Positions 1 to 11,864 of a stretch of DNA of 45,511 bases are shown here, in pieces (the first letter of the stretch is position 1; each line of letters opens with the position of its first letter). The notes below the pieces were generated by a model. That model searched no databases and had not been told where the DNA came from. It saw only the letters and a program-made list of their open reading frames with translations. The stretch lies in assembly GCA_030141605.1 (NCBI GenBank), contig JAQGDQ010001152.1:13646-59156 (forward strand). The letters run 5' to 3'. Source of the DNA: Tubiluchus corallicola. Lineage: Eukaryota > Priapulida > Priapulimorpha > Priapulimorphida > Tubiluchidae. A program made the translations under genes and the position numbers.

Positions 1-1222
1 CAAGTTGAACAAGTGGCATACACAAAAACTGTAAGACAACTTAAGCAAGTCGCATACACAAAAACTGTAAGACAAGTTGAACAAGTGGCATACACAAAAA
101 CTGTAAGACAAGTTGAACAAGTGGCATACACAAAAACTGTAAGACAAGTTGAACAAGTGGCATACACAAAAACTGTAAGACAAGTTGAACAAGTGGCATA
201 CACAAAAACTGTAAGACAAGTTGAACAAGTGGCATACACAAAAACTGTAAGACAAGTTGAACAAGTGGCATACACAAAAACTATAACACAAGTTGAGCAA
301 GAGGCATACACAAAAAAACTTTAAGACAACTTAAGAGGCATACACCAAAAAACTTTAAGACAACTTAAGCAAGTCGCATACACAAAAACTGTAAGACAAG
401 TTGAGCAAGTCGCATACACAAAAACTGTAAGACAAGTTGAGCAAGAGGCATACACAAAAAGTGTAAGACAACTTAAGCAAGTCGCATACACAAAAACTGT
501 AAGACAAGTTGAACAAGTGGCACACACAAAAACTGTAAGACAAGTTGAACAAGTGGCATACACAAAAACTATAACACAAGTTGAGCAAGTGGCATACACA
601 AAAACTGTAAAACAAGTTGAGCAAGTCGCATACACAAAAACTGTAAGACAAGTTGAACAAGTGGCACACACAAAAACTGTAAGACAAGTTGAACAAGTGG
701 CATACACAAAAACTATAACACAAGTTGAGCAAGTGGCATACACAAAAACTGTAAGACAAGTTGAACAAGTGACATACACAAAAACTGTAAGACAAGTTGA
801 ACAAGAGGCATACACAAAAAAAACTATAACACAAGTTGAGCAAGAGGCATACACAAAAAAAAACTATAACACAAGTTGAGCAAGAGGCATACACAAAAAA
901 ACTGTAAGACAACTTAAGCAAGTCGCATACACAAAAACTGTAAGACAAGTTGAGCAAGTTGCATACACAAAAACTGTAAGACAAGTTGAGCAAGAGGCAT
1001 ACACAAAAAGTGTAAGACAACTTAAGCAAGTCGCATACACAAAAACTGTAAGACAAGTTGAACAAGTGGCACACACAAAAACTGTAAGACAAGTTGAACA
1101 AGTGGCATACACAAAAACTATAACACAAGTTGAGCAAGTGGCATACACAAAAACTGTAAAACAAGTTGAGCAAGTGGCATACACAAAAACTCGCAAAGTT
1201 GAGCAAGTGGCTACACAAAAAG
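1..1222. repeat. 36-bp minisatellite, about 33-34 units
   Basis: A head-to-tail array of a 36-nt unit begins at or before the window edge and ends where the period breaks near 1222. Units differ mainly at GTGGCA/GTCGCA/GAGGCA, CTGTAAGAC/CTATAACAC and TTGAACAA/TTAAGCAA. A few units gain one to three extra A in the A-run, which changes frame. Because 36 is divisible by three, long open frames on both strands are a by-product and not evidence of a protein. On the minus strand most units carry a pyrimidine-rich stretch ending in TTACAG or TTATAG. A block near 361-633 recurs near 901-1173, so the array also has a higher-order duplication offset by about 549 nt. Confidence 0.97.
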
Positions 1223-1291
1223 ACATGTAACAATATTTAAATAAAATTCAAGGTAATCAGAATAAATGAAAATGAAATGTAGTTATGTCAC

Positions 1292-4051
1292 CTTTGTTCC
1301 TCAGCTGCTTTATCTCCTTTAAAAATTTATCACAGGTAAGAGGCATAATCTTCATGTGATTAATCATAAAATCTTTCTTCAGCTCCAACAGCTGTTCTCC
1401 ATCAACATCATTTCTGCAATGTTTAATATTCTTCAAATAACCAGTAAGACTAGAACATAACCAATAAGACAATACTTTTGGTGAAAGAATTTATACATAA
1501 TTCTCAAACTGACAAAAAATTACTAAACATACTGTATTGTTTACCATGTACCCTTTTTCCAGCAAAAACCTGTCTCACACACTGAATGTAGAGACCCGAG
1601 GTAGGCCACAACTTTTATTAAGATTTAAGATTTATTGACATACAAAAACAAAAACAATACAGCATAACAAACATAATGACATCTGGTGAGACGTATGAGT
1701 ACTATGAGTACATATAACAAAAAAATTTCAAATTAATATATATTACAACAACTACAAAATTTAAAATACACGATATAATAATTTAAGCCTGATTACAAGA
1801 AATTGCTGTTATTGGTTATTAAGAGGTAGCTGACATTCTAAAGGTATATAATTAAAAATATACTATTTTATGTAAAAAATAAGAAGTATGTGTACTTTAA
1901 TTTATTTTCAATTGGAAAAGCACTCGAATACAAATTTACAAATGAAAGTTATAATTTTGGTATCACTACTACAATTACTATAATTATCATTACCACATAA
2001 TTATTAGTACATTTATAATATAAACACATTAAAGTAGCAATTGATCCATGAACTTTTTATCATGCCCGAAAATGATCTTTTGAAATGAAATTATATATCT
2101 CACTTACTAGCAAAATCTGCTAATTCCGCAGCCAATTTCATAAATACGAACACATGCAGCAAGCTTGAGAAAGAATACTAGAAGCACAGGAGATAACAAC
2201 TGTACAGCAAGATATTCACTTACGTAGTCTATTAGCCATACATTTTAATACAAACTTTGTGCTATTTTCACATGAGAAACAAAAACCGAGCTGCTGAAAT
2301 AAAACTCTTATTTGAAGAAGCAAAAATGGCTTTTTTGCCTGACTGAGGCCTGAAGCGTTTTTTCTTGTAGGTCAAAATTAATGTATTTTTTTATAACACT
2401 GTCAATATTGTTTTTGTTGCAGCGAAATGTTTTCCTTGAAATAGTGACACAGCTACATGCAAAGAAGATGTTAAAAAGAGATACGTGAAGACATGCCAAT
2501 TATGGACATTACTTCCATAAAAAACAACTACTCCATAAATTATTCACAGTTAGGTGGAATTAGCAAGCACAGACGACAAATGGAAAAAAACATAAAAGTG
2601 ACTAAAAGTTTAAAATACTTTATGAAACTGTCCCTATACTGGCGCAACGTGTCTTTGCATAAGCTGCTAACCCAATTTCCCACATCCTCCACAGTCCATT
2701 CACTCACAGGATTAATCGGAGTAAACTTTTGTTGTGGAATGGGTTTCCTGTGAATATTGTCATTCTCAACATTGAAGCTGTCCCCCCCTTTGCCAGGCAC
2801 AACCTACATAAAACATCAAACAACAGGTAGGCCAACATCAAAATTTTATTATCGTCATAATCATCATCATCACCGGCATTATCATCAAAATTATCATTAT
2901 GATGTCTAATTACCAACCTTATACCACATCAAATCACCAGCTAAAGAAAATGCCATCAAGGATGGAGTTTACCTGACTGATTTATCAGAATCCTTGTTGT
3001 AAACTCTGGTTAATCAAGTTATCCTAAATAATTATCTTTCCTTAACTAACAACCAGGCTTTAAACATACAACACTTACGCAAATACAGCAAAATGTATGC
3101 AACAGACAAATATTACCATGTAAAAATGAATTTGAGAATTTCAAATATTCTCGACCACAGCTTGTTATGTTAAATAGCGTGAATGCAATTTGCTCAATAT
3201 TACAACTATTACTTTTTTAGTTAAAAAATAAAATAAAAACACTGCAAAACCATCCTGTAAAAAAGGGTTAAAGTTTTTATGCTTTAAAGTTTTAATACAC
3301 TTGTTGCTTTCGAAATAAAATAATTCTTAAAATAGAAAAATTTTAACCTTTAAACTTAGGATTTAAGAACTTTGGTCTGGTGATAGCTTTTGACCCACCT
3401 TTACAATCTCAGTATTTTCATGATTCTGTAAACACACTTTTGTTTCTTCACACTTTTGTTTCTTCACAACATAATCATCAAGCGTTGCTTGATTTTCCAT
3501 TTCTCCTATAATATTTGTAAAATAAATCAAACAAAACAATAAAAAGCAAAAAGCAGGCCTACCCAAAAAAGCCTAGAAATTATATAATATCAAAAATATA
3601 TTTTATCATGCCCATACTTTACTAAGAAATGGATAACAAGAGTGCATAAAACATGAAATATCGATAAAATTAAACTATGCAATTTTGAGATAAAAAAAAA
3701 CGTGTTAAACTGAAAATCCTAAATTGTAGTTGACTTAAATATCATATTCAGTCAGTTAAAATAAAAATCCACAATAAAGAAAAAAGAACACACCATTAGT
3801 TTTTGTAGTCTGAATTCAGAACTATCTTGAATGTGATTTAGTGTCTTTCGTGGCTTGTTTGCCTTGGTGTTTTAATTTCTGTGACTCTGGATTTTTTTCC
3901 ATTACTGTATTGTGGGATTATTCTATTAAAATTTGAGTCCATTCTTGTGAGTAAATATTACTTCAGGTATGTTAAAAAAATAATACTCACGTTTCATCCT
4001 ATTTAATCCTTTTACCCATTTCTGGGGCTTAACAGCTTTGTTCCTGGGCAT
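1292..4051 (-). CDS. SAM-domain protein, four exons, 3' end missing
   Basis: Four minus-strand exons join with matching phases: 4051-3991 (ATG start, donor GTGAGT), 3505-3399, 2803-2619 and 1413-1292, each bounded by GT/AG. They give about 158 codons with no stop. Residues from about 90 to 156 form a sterile alpha motif domain split between exons 3 and 4. The first half holds EWTVEDVGNWVSSL and QYRDSFIK; the second holds DVDGEQLLEL and the terminal helix FLKEIKQLR. SAM domains are small helical bundles used for protein-protein and sometimes RNA binding. The N-terminus is basic (MPRNKAVKPQKW) and exon 2 holds QATLDDYV, which loosely resembles a PCNA-interacting peptide. Exon 4 ends in phase 1, so at least one more exon follows, possibly at the minisatellite edge or outside the window. 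I do not recognise the orthologue. The ATG lies 725 bp downstream of the SMYD stop codon on the same strand. Confidence 0.72.
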
Positions 4052-4775
4052 ATCTTAGGGAACATAGATGCACAGTCTTAGTGAGGCATCAAGTTTATAT
4101 GCAAGTCAAGAACATATCTCTTCGATGAGTCTTTATTGCATTTTAAAATTATCCGTCTGTTAGCAAAGCTTCTTGAACTGAATTTAAAATTTTGCATCAC
4201 TATTTTTCTACTGTAGTGCAGACATACAATATTAAGGGTTACTTAAATAGGCTAAGCACTGTAAGCAGTGTCAGAGATGATAATACAAAAACCCCTGTAT
4301 GGAGAAGTTTCTCGTTTCATGACTTCCCTTAAATTAGTAGATAGTTTGATGGAGGTAATTAAAGATTGGTCATCAAGCAATGCAGAATTCTAAGAAAAAA
4401 GAAAAGGATAAATTCTAAAAGAAAGACTCAAATGCTGAATTTTGTTTTAGAACAGCATAAAGAAACAAAATAACAGATAACAGCATTAAAAAAGAAAGAT
4501 AACTTCGACATCAGTAGACTTGAACTCATGCCTTCTAAACTTTTGTACCCTAAGTTGATAACAGAAACAATTGCACATACTTCTAAAAATAATAAGTTTG
4601 AAATCATATTCAGCTATCTTTTAAAAGTTTCAGAAACAGTTGAAAAACACAGGTAAAAATTATACAAAAAAATGAACAGCATTATACAGTGTAAACTGTG
4701 TTGAATTAGTGTGTCACTTTCACAATCCAAACAAGTATATATTGGAAAACCAAAGACAAATTTAAGTGATTATAT
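4052..4775. other. Spacer between the SAM-domain and SMYD genes
   Basis: This 724-bp stretch separates the SMYD stop codon from the SAM-gene ATG. It should hold the SMYD 3' untranslated region and the promoter and 5' untranslated region of the SAM gene. No open frame with family resemblance was seen, and no clear TATA box or polyadenylation site was pinned down. Confidence 0.5.
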
Positions 4776-6147
4776 TTACAAATGCCATTGCTGTTGCTCA
4801 CTGAGTTCATCTCTACACTGGCTTAACAATTCACGGAGTTCTATAACCAAAGAGTAATCCTTCCCAACACATACAAGAAGAATTGCTTCAGCTTGTTCTA
4901 AATGCTCCAATGAATTTTCAAAGTTGCCCAAATACAACTCAAGTTTTCCGATCTTCATTAATTGACGCCCTGTGTTAGGATCATATAATGGATAAAAACG
5001 TCGATAACAGTCAAGGGTTTGAGCACCATATTGAAGTGCAAGTTGCCATTTCTGTAGCTCTACAGCAGCATCCAATGCCCTGTCAAGAACTTGTACGAGT
5101 TTCACATTGAGACAATGATAAATGGATTGTTGGACTTTTAAGCACTCTTGACATAATTTGAGAATATATTCAGCTGACATTGTTCCACGATTTTTGTCTG
5201 ATAGTTGAGACAATGTGCTATCAGACACCATTTCGGCTTTTTTCCAAAGTTCATAATAATTATTATCAAAACTACTAAATCCACAACTCTGACAAGACAA
5301 AAAAGTTTCACCGGATTTTGTTATTGGACAAGAACAGCTGTGATTACCACATTTTGTACTCATCTTAAGCGCATTAACAACATAATCAGCACAACCTAAA
5401 CAATTACAGTCAAAGTAGTACTGTTCTTTTAGTGCTTTCTGCCTTTGCTCGGTTGTCTGGAGTAAATCAACGTATGACACAGAAGCAAGCTTATAATCAT
5501 TACCAGGAATATCAGCTATCACTCGTTGCTGAAGTAGTGGGCCAACAAACGTAGTTACAACATTAGGAACACATGAATGATTCAACATCGACGGCCCTAG
5601 GTAAAGACCTACACCTACAGGATTCATTTCTCTATCAGTTATCGTGTACGAATTTATTACCATCCTTCCAAAAATGTGCAATAATTCCCGCGGACCAGGA
5701 ATATCATTCAAATCCACATAAATGCGAAGACAATGCGCAATATGTGCAAACTGCTCTTGACGAGCAATATCATGTTTAATTTCTTCAGCATGTGTCATAA
5801 GGTCTTCAAAGCACCTATTAGGTATGCCTTCCACAAAGAAAGTTTCATTTGATGTATCCGTAGTTTGCAGTTTCCAAATTATACGAGCCATAAGCCTAAC
5901 ACTATCTGTAGGTACGTTTGGTGTCAGGCGTCTGAGTGCAATGCATTCTTTTTTGTGATCTAACCAAGCTTTCACTTGGCAATTCCGTGAACAGTATCGA
6001 GCAAATTTACACTGAGAGCACCTGCTCAAACAGACAAACTTCTCTAAACAATAGTCACATCTTTGTTTTCTCTCAAAGTTAGATAGGATGTAAACGAATG
6101 GTTCTGCAGTAATCAAGCAGTCGCCACACTTCATTATGTACAGCAAA
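4776..6147 (-). CDS. SMYD3-like MYND/SET lysine methyltransferase, large 3' exon
   Basis: One uninterrupted minus-strand exon encodes about 456 residues ending in a stop. The MYND zinc finger has the full C-x2-C / C-x2-C / C-x3-C / H-x3-C ligand set (residues about 35-73 counted from the open frame that begins at 6161). The SET core includes GVGLY, the cofactor-site LNHSC and the SYVDLL tyrosine motif. A post-SET CxCxxC (DCNCLGC) and a helical TPR-like C-terminus follow. Order and length fit the SMYD family, closest by eye to SMYD3; family members methylate histone or cytosolic lysines. The open frame extends a few codons to a GTG, but TTTTCTGCAG at 6157-6148 is a good splice acceptor, so the exon should begin at 6147. 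The N-terminal SET segment (the glycine-rich part before GDCLITAEPF) must lie on an upstream exon that I could not find. Nearly the whole gene in one exon suggests intron loss or a retrocopy. Confidence 0.85.
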
Positions 6148-6164
6148 CTGCAGAAAAGCACATT

Positions 6165-8640
6165 TTACTAACCATCAGGCAATTTGCAATACCAGGTTGT
6201 ACTTTTATGACAAACCTAAGAAAAAACACTATTCGTCAACTTGTTACAGATGCACTGTGAAAAAATCTTTATTTGGCTATAAACACAAAAGCTGCTCGGT
6301 GTATTGCAGCTTAAAATTCTTAGTGTAATTGTGACAGTGAAGCTAAAATAGCTTTAATAAAATATTGAATTTCACATTTGATGCTTCATCCCTGCTACAG
6401 ACTTGTCTGTTGAGCAACATGCATATTCTAGCTATATTATGCACAAAACGAAAATGAAGCTGCTACTACTATTGATATTACAATACTACTACTATAGCTG
6501 CTGTTGCTCCTACTACCAAAACTACAAAGTGTTATCATTGTCACTGCTGAGCACTATGGCCACCAACAATGATGGTCTAACCATCATTCCTTCTGCTGCC
6601 ATCAACACAACCACCACCATCATTAACCACATCATCACTACAGCTATTAGCAGTGTCACCCTATCCACCACTGTTGGCGCCACTTCCATTGTTACAGCTG
6701 TCATAGTAACATCACCACTATTTGAAGGCCAAAACTCCGGTGTTTAACTTGTACTCGTGTTGCATTCAAATAGGTTTTTCTTAGAAATCAAGTCTCAGAC
6801 TTGAGAAGAGTGTCGCTTACAAGCAGCCATAAAATAACACTCTCCCCAGAGACTGCTGAATATGTCTGGATATGATTTTGAACAGTAGTTTGCAGTTCTG
6901 AAATAATTTCTCCAACTGTTTTGACGATTAGCTACTCTCTGTATATACCGCATAGTGTATACCAACAATGATATTTGCCACCTACATTTTTCTGCATTAG
7001 TTCAGCGCACATGGACTTGGATTGATGAGTGAAGGACTTAAACTTTGGCTTCAAAATCCATGGACTTCTTTACCCTCTACTGAAGTGCTGCTAAGTAAAA
7101 TTACCATCCATAGTACTATCCTATTGCCACCATCAACTGTAGTCACACACCACTGTCATTACCACCTTCCAATCAAAACCAATCACAGCATGTGATTATA
7201 TTAAAACGGTGGCTCACCTTAGTCACACAGAGATAAAAACCTAACCCAGAGCCGTAGCTACAAACTATAGTAAGCAATTAACCACTTCACTGCCGTGCAA
7301 TTGTTGCTACTGCTATAGGCACTGCACATCACCACCACTTCTATTGTTACTATTGCCGCTGCTGCCATCATAGCTGTTGTGACAATCCCCCCACCACCAC
7401 CACCACCAATGCCACTGCTACCGCTGCCGCTGCTGTCGCCGCCATTCCACTGCCTCCTGCGTCTGCTAATACTAGTGTCATTGTTGCTACCGTTTCCCGT
7501 CGATGTATTAGCAAACTTGGTGAATGATGAAGAATGTTGAGAAAAAAGAGGAAGGAAAAGCAGAAAAGAAATAAAAGTAGAAGAAAATAAAAGCAAAGTT
7601 TCTGATCAGCAAAATATCGTTGTGTTGTTATTAAATAAATTTTTAAGTTTTATTGTGATTTAAATTCACAAAAATACTGTAACTGTAATTTTTTCTAAAA
7701 GTATAAGTGCCGATGTCATTGTCGTCATCATCGTCATCAGTATCACCACCATCATCATCTCTGCACTTGAAGTGGTAGTTTGTGATTCTAAAAAAAGCAT
7801 TGCACATTCAAGCATACATACATGAGTAAATATTGCCTGATTTATATCCATGTGTTTACATGCTCATGCTCATGCACATGTCACACAAGCATTCGCATAT
7901 ACGGAAACACGTATGCATCACGCAAGCATTCACACATACAGTTTTTGCAATATTTTGGCCATCCTTCACTTGTCAGTACAATTTGAATGTTGTATTTTGT
8001 ATAATTTTTTTTTGAAAAACATGTAACAACAGTGCTGTCAAATGGTGTCATTTGACCCAATAGCCATTCTAGTGTGTAGAAGAAATAAAGTCAGGCCTAA
8101 TGCTATAATTTTTTAGCTTGGATGTACATAATTTATACAATGTTGAAATAGTCATACCTAATTACATGTATGAATTGGCTTCACCTACCATCATCTGATG
8201 ACTCAATCCCAAATTTTGCAAGGTAGTCCTAATATGATCCACACTATATCTTTTCTGGGCCGTTTAATGACAAAAAATTGACAAAGATACAGGAAAAGCT
8301 ATGCAGCAGTGGCAACGTAGCAGACGACAGTTCAGCAGTAACATGGCTTTTTTGGCCATGAATGTTTTGTAGCTTGTATATCATCTTTTTAGACAATAGA
8401 GGACACCACAGCCTTTTGTTTTCAAAGCTAGATTCCTCAATTGCACTCTCAATTGCACATGGCATGTGTAAGTATTATTGCTACTGGCGTAGGCTTCAGT
8501 TAATTTGCATATTAAGCATGACGGTAGAGTCCTGTCATACAAGCCAGCCGGAATAGAATCTTGATGACGGAAGATTCTTGTCATACAGGCAGTGAAGTGG
8601 TTAACTTGGTAAGTTAGGTCTTAGAGATAGCTGTTCCATT
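6165..8640. other. Intergenic, trinucleotide simple-sequence rich
   Basis: No convincing gene was found. Stretches at about 6455-6720, 7330-7450 and 7700-7760 are rich in ACC, ATC, CTA and GCT triplets, which keep frames open and give low-complexity translations full of T, I and V or of G and S. The missing first SMYD exon should lie somewhere at or beyond this region on the minus strand, but I could not identify it. Confidence 0.6.
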
Positions 8641-8649
8641 CTTATAATA

Positions 8650-9410
8650 CTAGCAAAGGCCCCGCAAAAGATTTTGCGTAAAAAACCACGTGTAATCAAT
8701 AATACGCGAACATCCTACCTAGTCCTCATTTATAACACAAAGCCCGTAACATCATGCCTACTGTTTGTTTAACTAACGCAAAGCCTCTAGCTTTTTGCTG
8801 AATTAAAGTTATAAGCAGAGTATAATGGATTACGTCACAACAATGGCATTGTGTCAGCAGTTTTCTAAGCGAAAATTGCCGAAAATAGAACTGGTAATTA
8901 ACTCGCCAGTACTCCTCTCGGTGGACGTGTCCTAAAATGTAGCCTACATCATCGTGTAGCCCCATTCTTCCTCTTTCTAAAGAGCCGTATATCGCCTTCC
9001 GAGAGTCCCACCAGCCGTCGCTAGAACATTTTTTTGCAAGCTGTTTGACCAAAATTTCGAAAAAATCGCGAGTTCGGTCCGGGAAAACGCCCGTTACGGG
9101 ACACCGTGGCCCTCTCGCGAATTCTAAATAGGCCTATGACACCCACCGCTGAACGGGCTATCTATCTATACCCAGCACCACCCTCGGCCCATTCCTCAGG
9201 CGTATAACTTTTGCAAAAAATGGCCGAAAAATGGCCATTTTTGGAGGTTTTTCGCCCCCCCATACCTCCCGGTGGGCCCAATTCGAAAAATAAACCATCA
9301 ATGGCACGACACTAGATCGAGACCTTTCGTTTGGTATATAGATCTCCGCAAATGGTGCCCTCGTCGAAGCTGTAGCCTTGAATCTTATATATATATATAT
9401 ATATACACCA
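8650..9410 (-). mobile_element. Candidate non-autonomous Helitron-like element
   Basis: This segment is clearly more GC-rich than its flanks. On the minus strand its downstream end reads CGCAAAATCTTTTGCG (a perfect 7-bp hairpin with a 2-nt loop, 8678-8663), then about nine bases, then CTAG (8653-8650) followed by T. Hairpin plus CTRR inserted before T is the known Helitron 3' signature. The other side runs into a (TA)n tract at about 9387-9406, so the 5' TC end could not be fixed. No Rep/helicase coding was seen. It could also be an unrelated dispersed repeat with a chance hairpin. Confidence 0.4.
9387..9406. repeat. (TA)n microsatellite
   Basis: A run of about ten TA dinucleotides lies at the edge of the GC-richer repeat segment. 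Confidence 0.95.
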
Positions 9411-9878
9411 AGAATATTAATATAAGAGAATAGATACAAATAGCATAACAAAATCGAATTTTTATGTGTACATGTACAGTCAGTAGCATACCTGGGTGTG
9501 CAAAGGGAGCAATGCATATTTTGCCATTTGAAAACGGTGTCAAATAAAAAATTATAAAACCAATACTTAAATTAACCAATAATAGGACTATATTTGCGTG
9601 AAAGGTGAAATTTCAATTCAGGCTCTATTGTCAATACATGATAAACCACTAATTATAGAATTAATATCGTAAATAATTATAAATCTCCAACATACAGTTT
9701 TAGTATTTTGTCACCGATTAGAATTATGCCTTTTGGATACCATCTTCTTATATAGCTGTATAGCTGTGCCCAGTTGTCTTAAACATAATGGACAGCTTAG
9801 ATTTGTGAAAAATCGTTTTGGGGGTTATTATTTGACACATTTTAACATATGTACAAGCAACAAGTGTATATTATAAAC

Positions 9879-10629
9879 ATTGGCGGCTCATGTATAGGCA
9901 CTGTGGTACTGCAGCACCCCGTTTTCACTCATTATTCAATATATCTTTTTCTTTTTTTCTTTAGTTCTTTCTTTACACTTGTGTGGAACTAGAACACATG
10001 AGGGTAGTACTGTTTGATTCACAGGATGCTCACAGCCCCACCAACATGGTGTTTGGCTGTTGTGCGCATGAGGCCATGCGCATGTGTCTGAGATAAGCGC
10101 TGTGCTAGCGTATGCCAATCGGTAGAGAAAGTACTGTTGCTAACACAGTTTCAATTGTCACATGCTTATCGAGTACTAGCATATTCTTGGATGTGACAAA
10201 GTGTAGACTGTGTGCTTAAAATATAAATAACTTAATTATGAACCTCTTGCATCCCCAAGAAATAAGTTCTGTGGGTGTTGGTGGACTACAAAAGCTTTAT
10301 TTTTCACAGTTATCTCTCCAAGAGAAATGCAGTTAAGAAAAAGGCCGTTCAACACCTGATCTTCAAATATCTCAGCCAGCTGCAAATGACAAGAAGTATA
10401 TTCGTAGGCTTAATTCTAAATGGTACCAACAGAAAATCGGCTTTGTGGCTGTGAAGTAAAGAATGCATTGTTTTGCTACCCGTGTTTACTGTCTGGAGAT
10501 GACGTGACATGGACAATGAACATTAAAATTACATAATTTATGTGTGTCTCGTTTTACACAGTATTAAAACAATGGCTCAAAATTTTCTGAAGCAGCATCC
10601 CTACTAATTTTAGGTACGAGCCGCCACTG
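9879..10629 (+). mobile_element. Decayed hAT transposon with transposase remnant
   Basis: The ends are inverted copies of a hAT-type terminus: CATTGGCGGCTCATG at the left, and CAGTGGCGGCTCGTA when the right end is read on the minus strand. Eight bases on each side, ATTATAAA (9871-9878) and ATAATAGA (10630-10637), match at six of eight positions, as expected for an old hAT target duplication. Inside, at about 10240-10500 on the plus strand, broken frames resemble the N-terminal TTF/BED-like zinc finger of hAT transposases (DKKYIRRLNSKWYQQK, then in another frame ALFCYPCLL). The catalytic domain is missing. The same family supplies the two MITE copies at 32408-32857 and 34631-35143. Confidence 0.75.
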
Positions 10630-10637
10630 ATAATAGA

Positions 10638-11864
10638 TATGTTAAAGCAGATAACTGATTTATAAACCAAGCTATTAGAGCAAAATGGTGAGTTTCGGTA
10701 TGCAATCAGTGTTGCAAAAAACTTTCTCGTTTAGCACATTCGATGTTCCGCTAGTCCAACCTATTTACATAATCTGAATTAATAATTAATTTGTAATAAG
10801 CTTAAATTAAAGATTTAATCAAGCATTTGACAGTCGCCGGGGGCGGGCCGAGTGCACACTCGCACTGAGCAGAGCCTCAACAGTACGCCACTGTATGTAC
10901 TACTTGTAAGTGTAAACTCTATAATTATTAAATTTTGAAATTGAGTACTTCGTTAAGTACAACACAAACACACAGCGCTCGTCTCCGTTGGGCACCGTTT
11001 ACAGCACTAGCCCATATACCACACAGTGCGTTATTTGAACTAACCTATATAGCAGACTGATAGCACCCACAGAGCATGCGACGTGCATGGTATATGAGTA
11101 GCCCAAATACAGCAGCAAAAAGTGAGCCTACTTTAAGCATCCGCTCACCTTGTTTATTTAAAAATAATTAATGATTTAAAACATCGTTAAAATTTAAATA
11201 ATTAATACTCATTTGGGTAAACTCGCGTGGGTGGTGAGTAGTTCAAAACTCATGCTGACCAACTACAAATGTACTGGTACTGGCTGTCATTGTAAAATTT
11301 AACGAAATAAGACTGAAAGCATTAATGTTTTCGATGGAGCTTAAACTAGCTCTAGTGAGCAATTGTTCCAATTATTAATAAATTTATTTTTATACAACTC
11401 TGGGTGATTCTTGTGTCATTTGCTCGTCGTTTTAGCAATTTTCTATTAGAGCCTGGGCTGCCTGACAGATTCCAGGCAACTCCTGGACTAGTCTCGTGTC
11501 AGGTATTAGTATAGATCTTCATTACTGAATCCGTTGATGCTGTGCAAAAAAATGTATCTAGTAGTTCTTTTCCTTCTAAACACTAAAGGTTGGATATTGG
11601 ATTGACCATTGATAAAGGAAAAAGTATGTGTAACAGCAGTATAGGCCAACACATAATACAAGCATTGAAGATACTTTTAGGCAAATGACTAATCTATTAA
11701 ATGCTAGTTTTATTAAATGCAATTACACCGTAATTGCATACGGTCAAATTCGTTTGAAAGTGGGCTCATTGACTTTCATCATCTTGTTTACACTGTTAAG
11801 AACGGAAAGGTGACTAAATTAAATTAAGCCAGTTAAATTCAGAAGCATGAAAAACTTTGATGCG
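10638..11864. other. Intergenic, no gene recognised
   Basis: No coding similarity was seen. A GC-rich patch at about 10828-10893 ends in a sequence that reads CAGTGGCGTACTG on the minus strand. That resembles a single hAT terminus, but no partner end was found. The rest is AT-rich without clear structure. Confidence 0.5.

Noticed and set aside
1-1222. CRISPR array
   Set aside because: Units are directly contiguous with no unique spacers, and the context is eukaryotic.
13-1233. Long open frames on both strands of the minisatellite as proteins
   Set aside because: A 36-bp period keeps many frames open regardless of coding. No independent start, domain or RNA evidence exists; only possible use as a spliced tail is kept, as a finding.
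6403-6747. 114-codon threonine/isoleucine-rich frame as a gene
   Set aside because: It is read from ACC/ATC triplet repeats, and the opposite strand is open as well.
7258-7596. Glycine/serine-rich minus-strand frame as a gene
   Set aside because: It is low-complexity translation of CCACCA and GCTGCC repeats, with no domain or splice context.
8726-9052. 108-codon minus-strand frame as the missing SMYD first exon
   Set aside because: It shows no resemblance to the N-terminal SET segment and lies in the GC-richer repeat element.
10881-10893. Second hAT transposon starting at CAGTGGCGTACTG (minus)
   Set aside because: No matching opposite terminus or target duplication was found.
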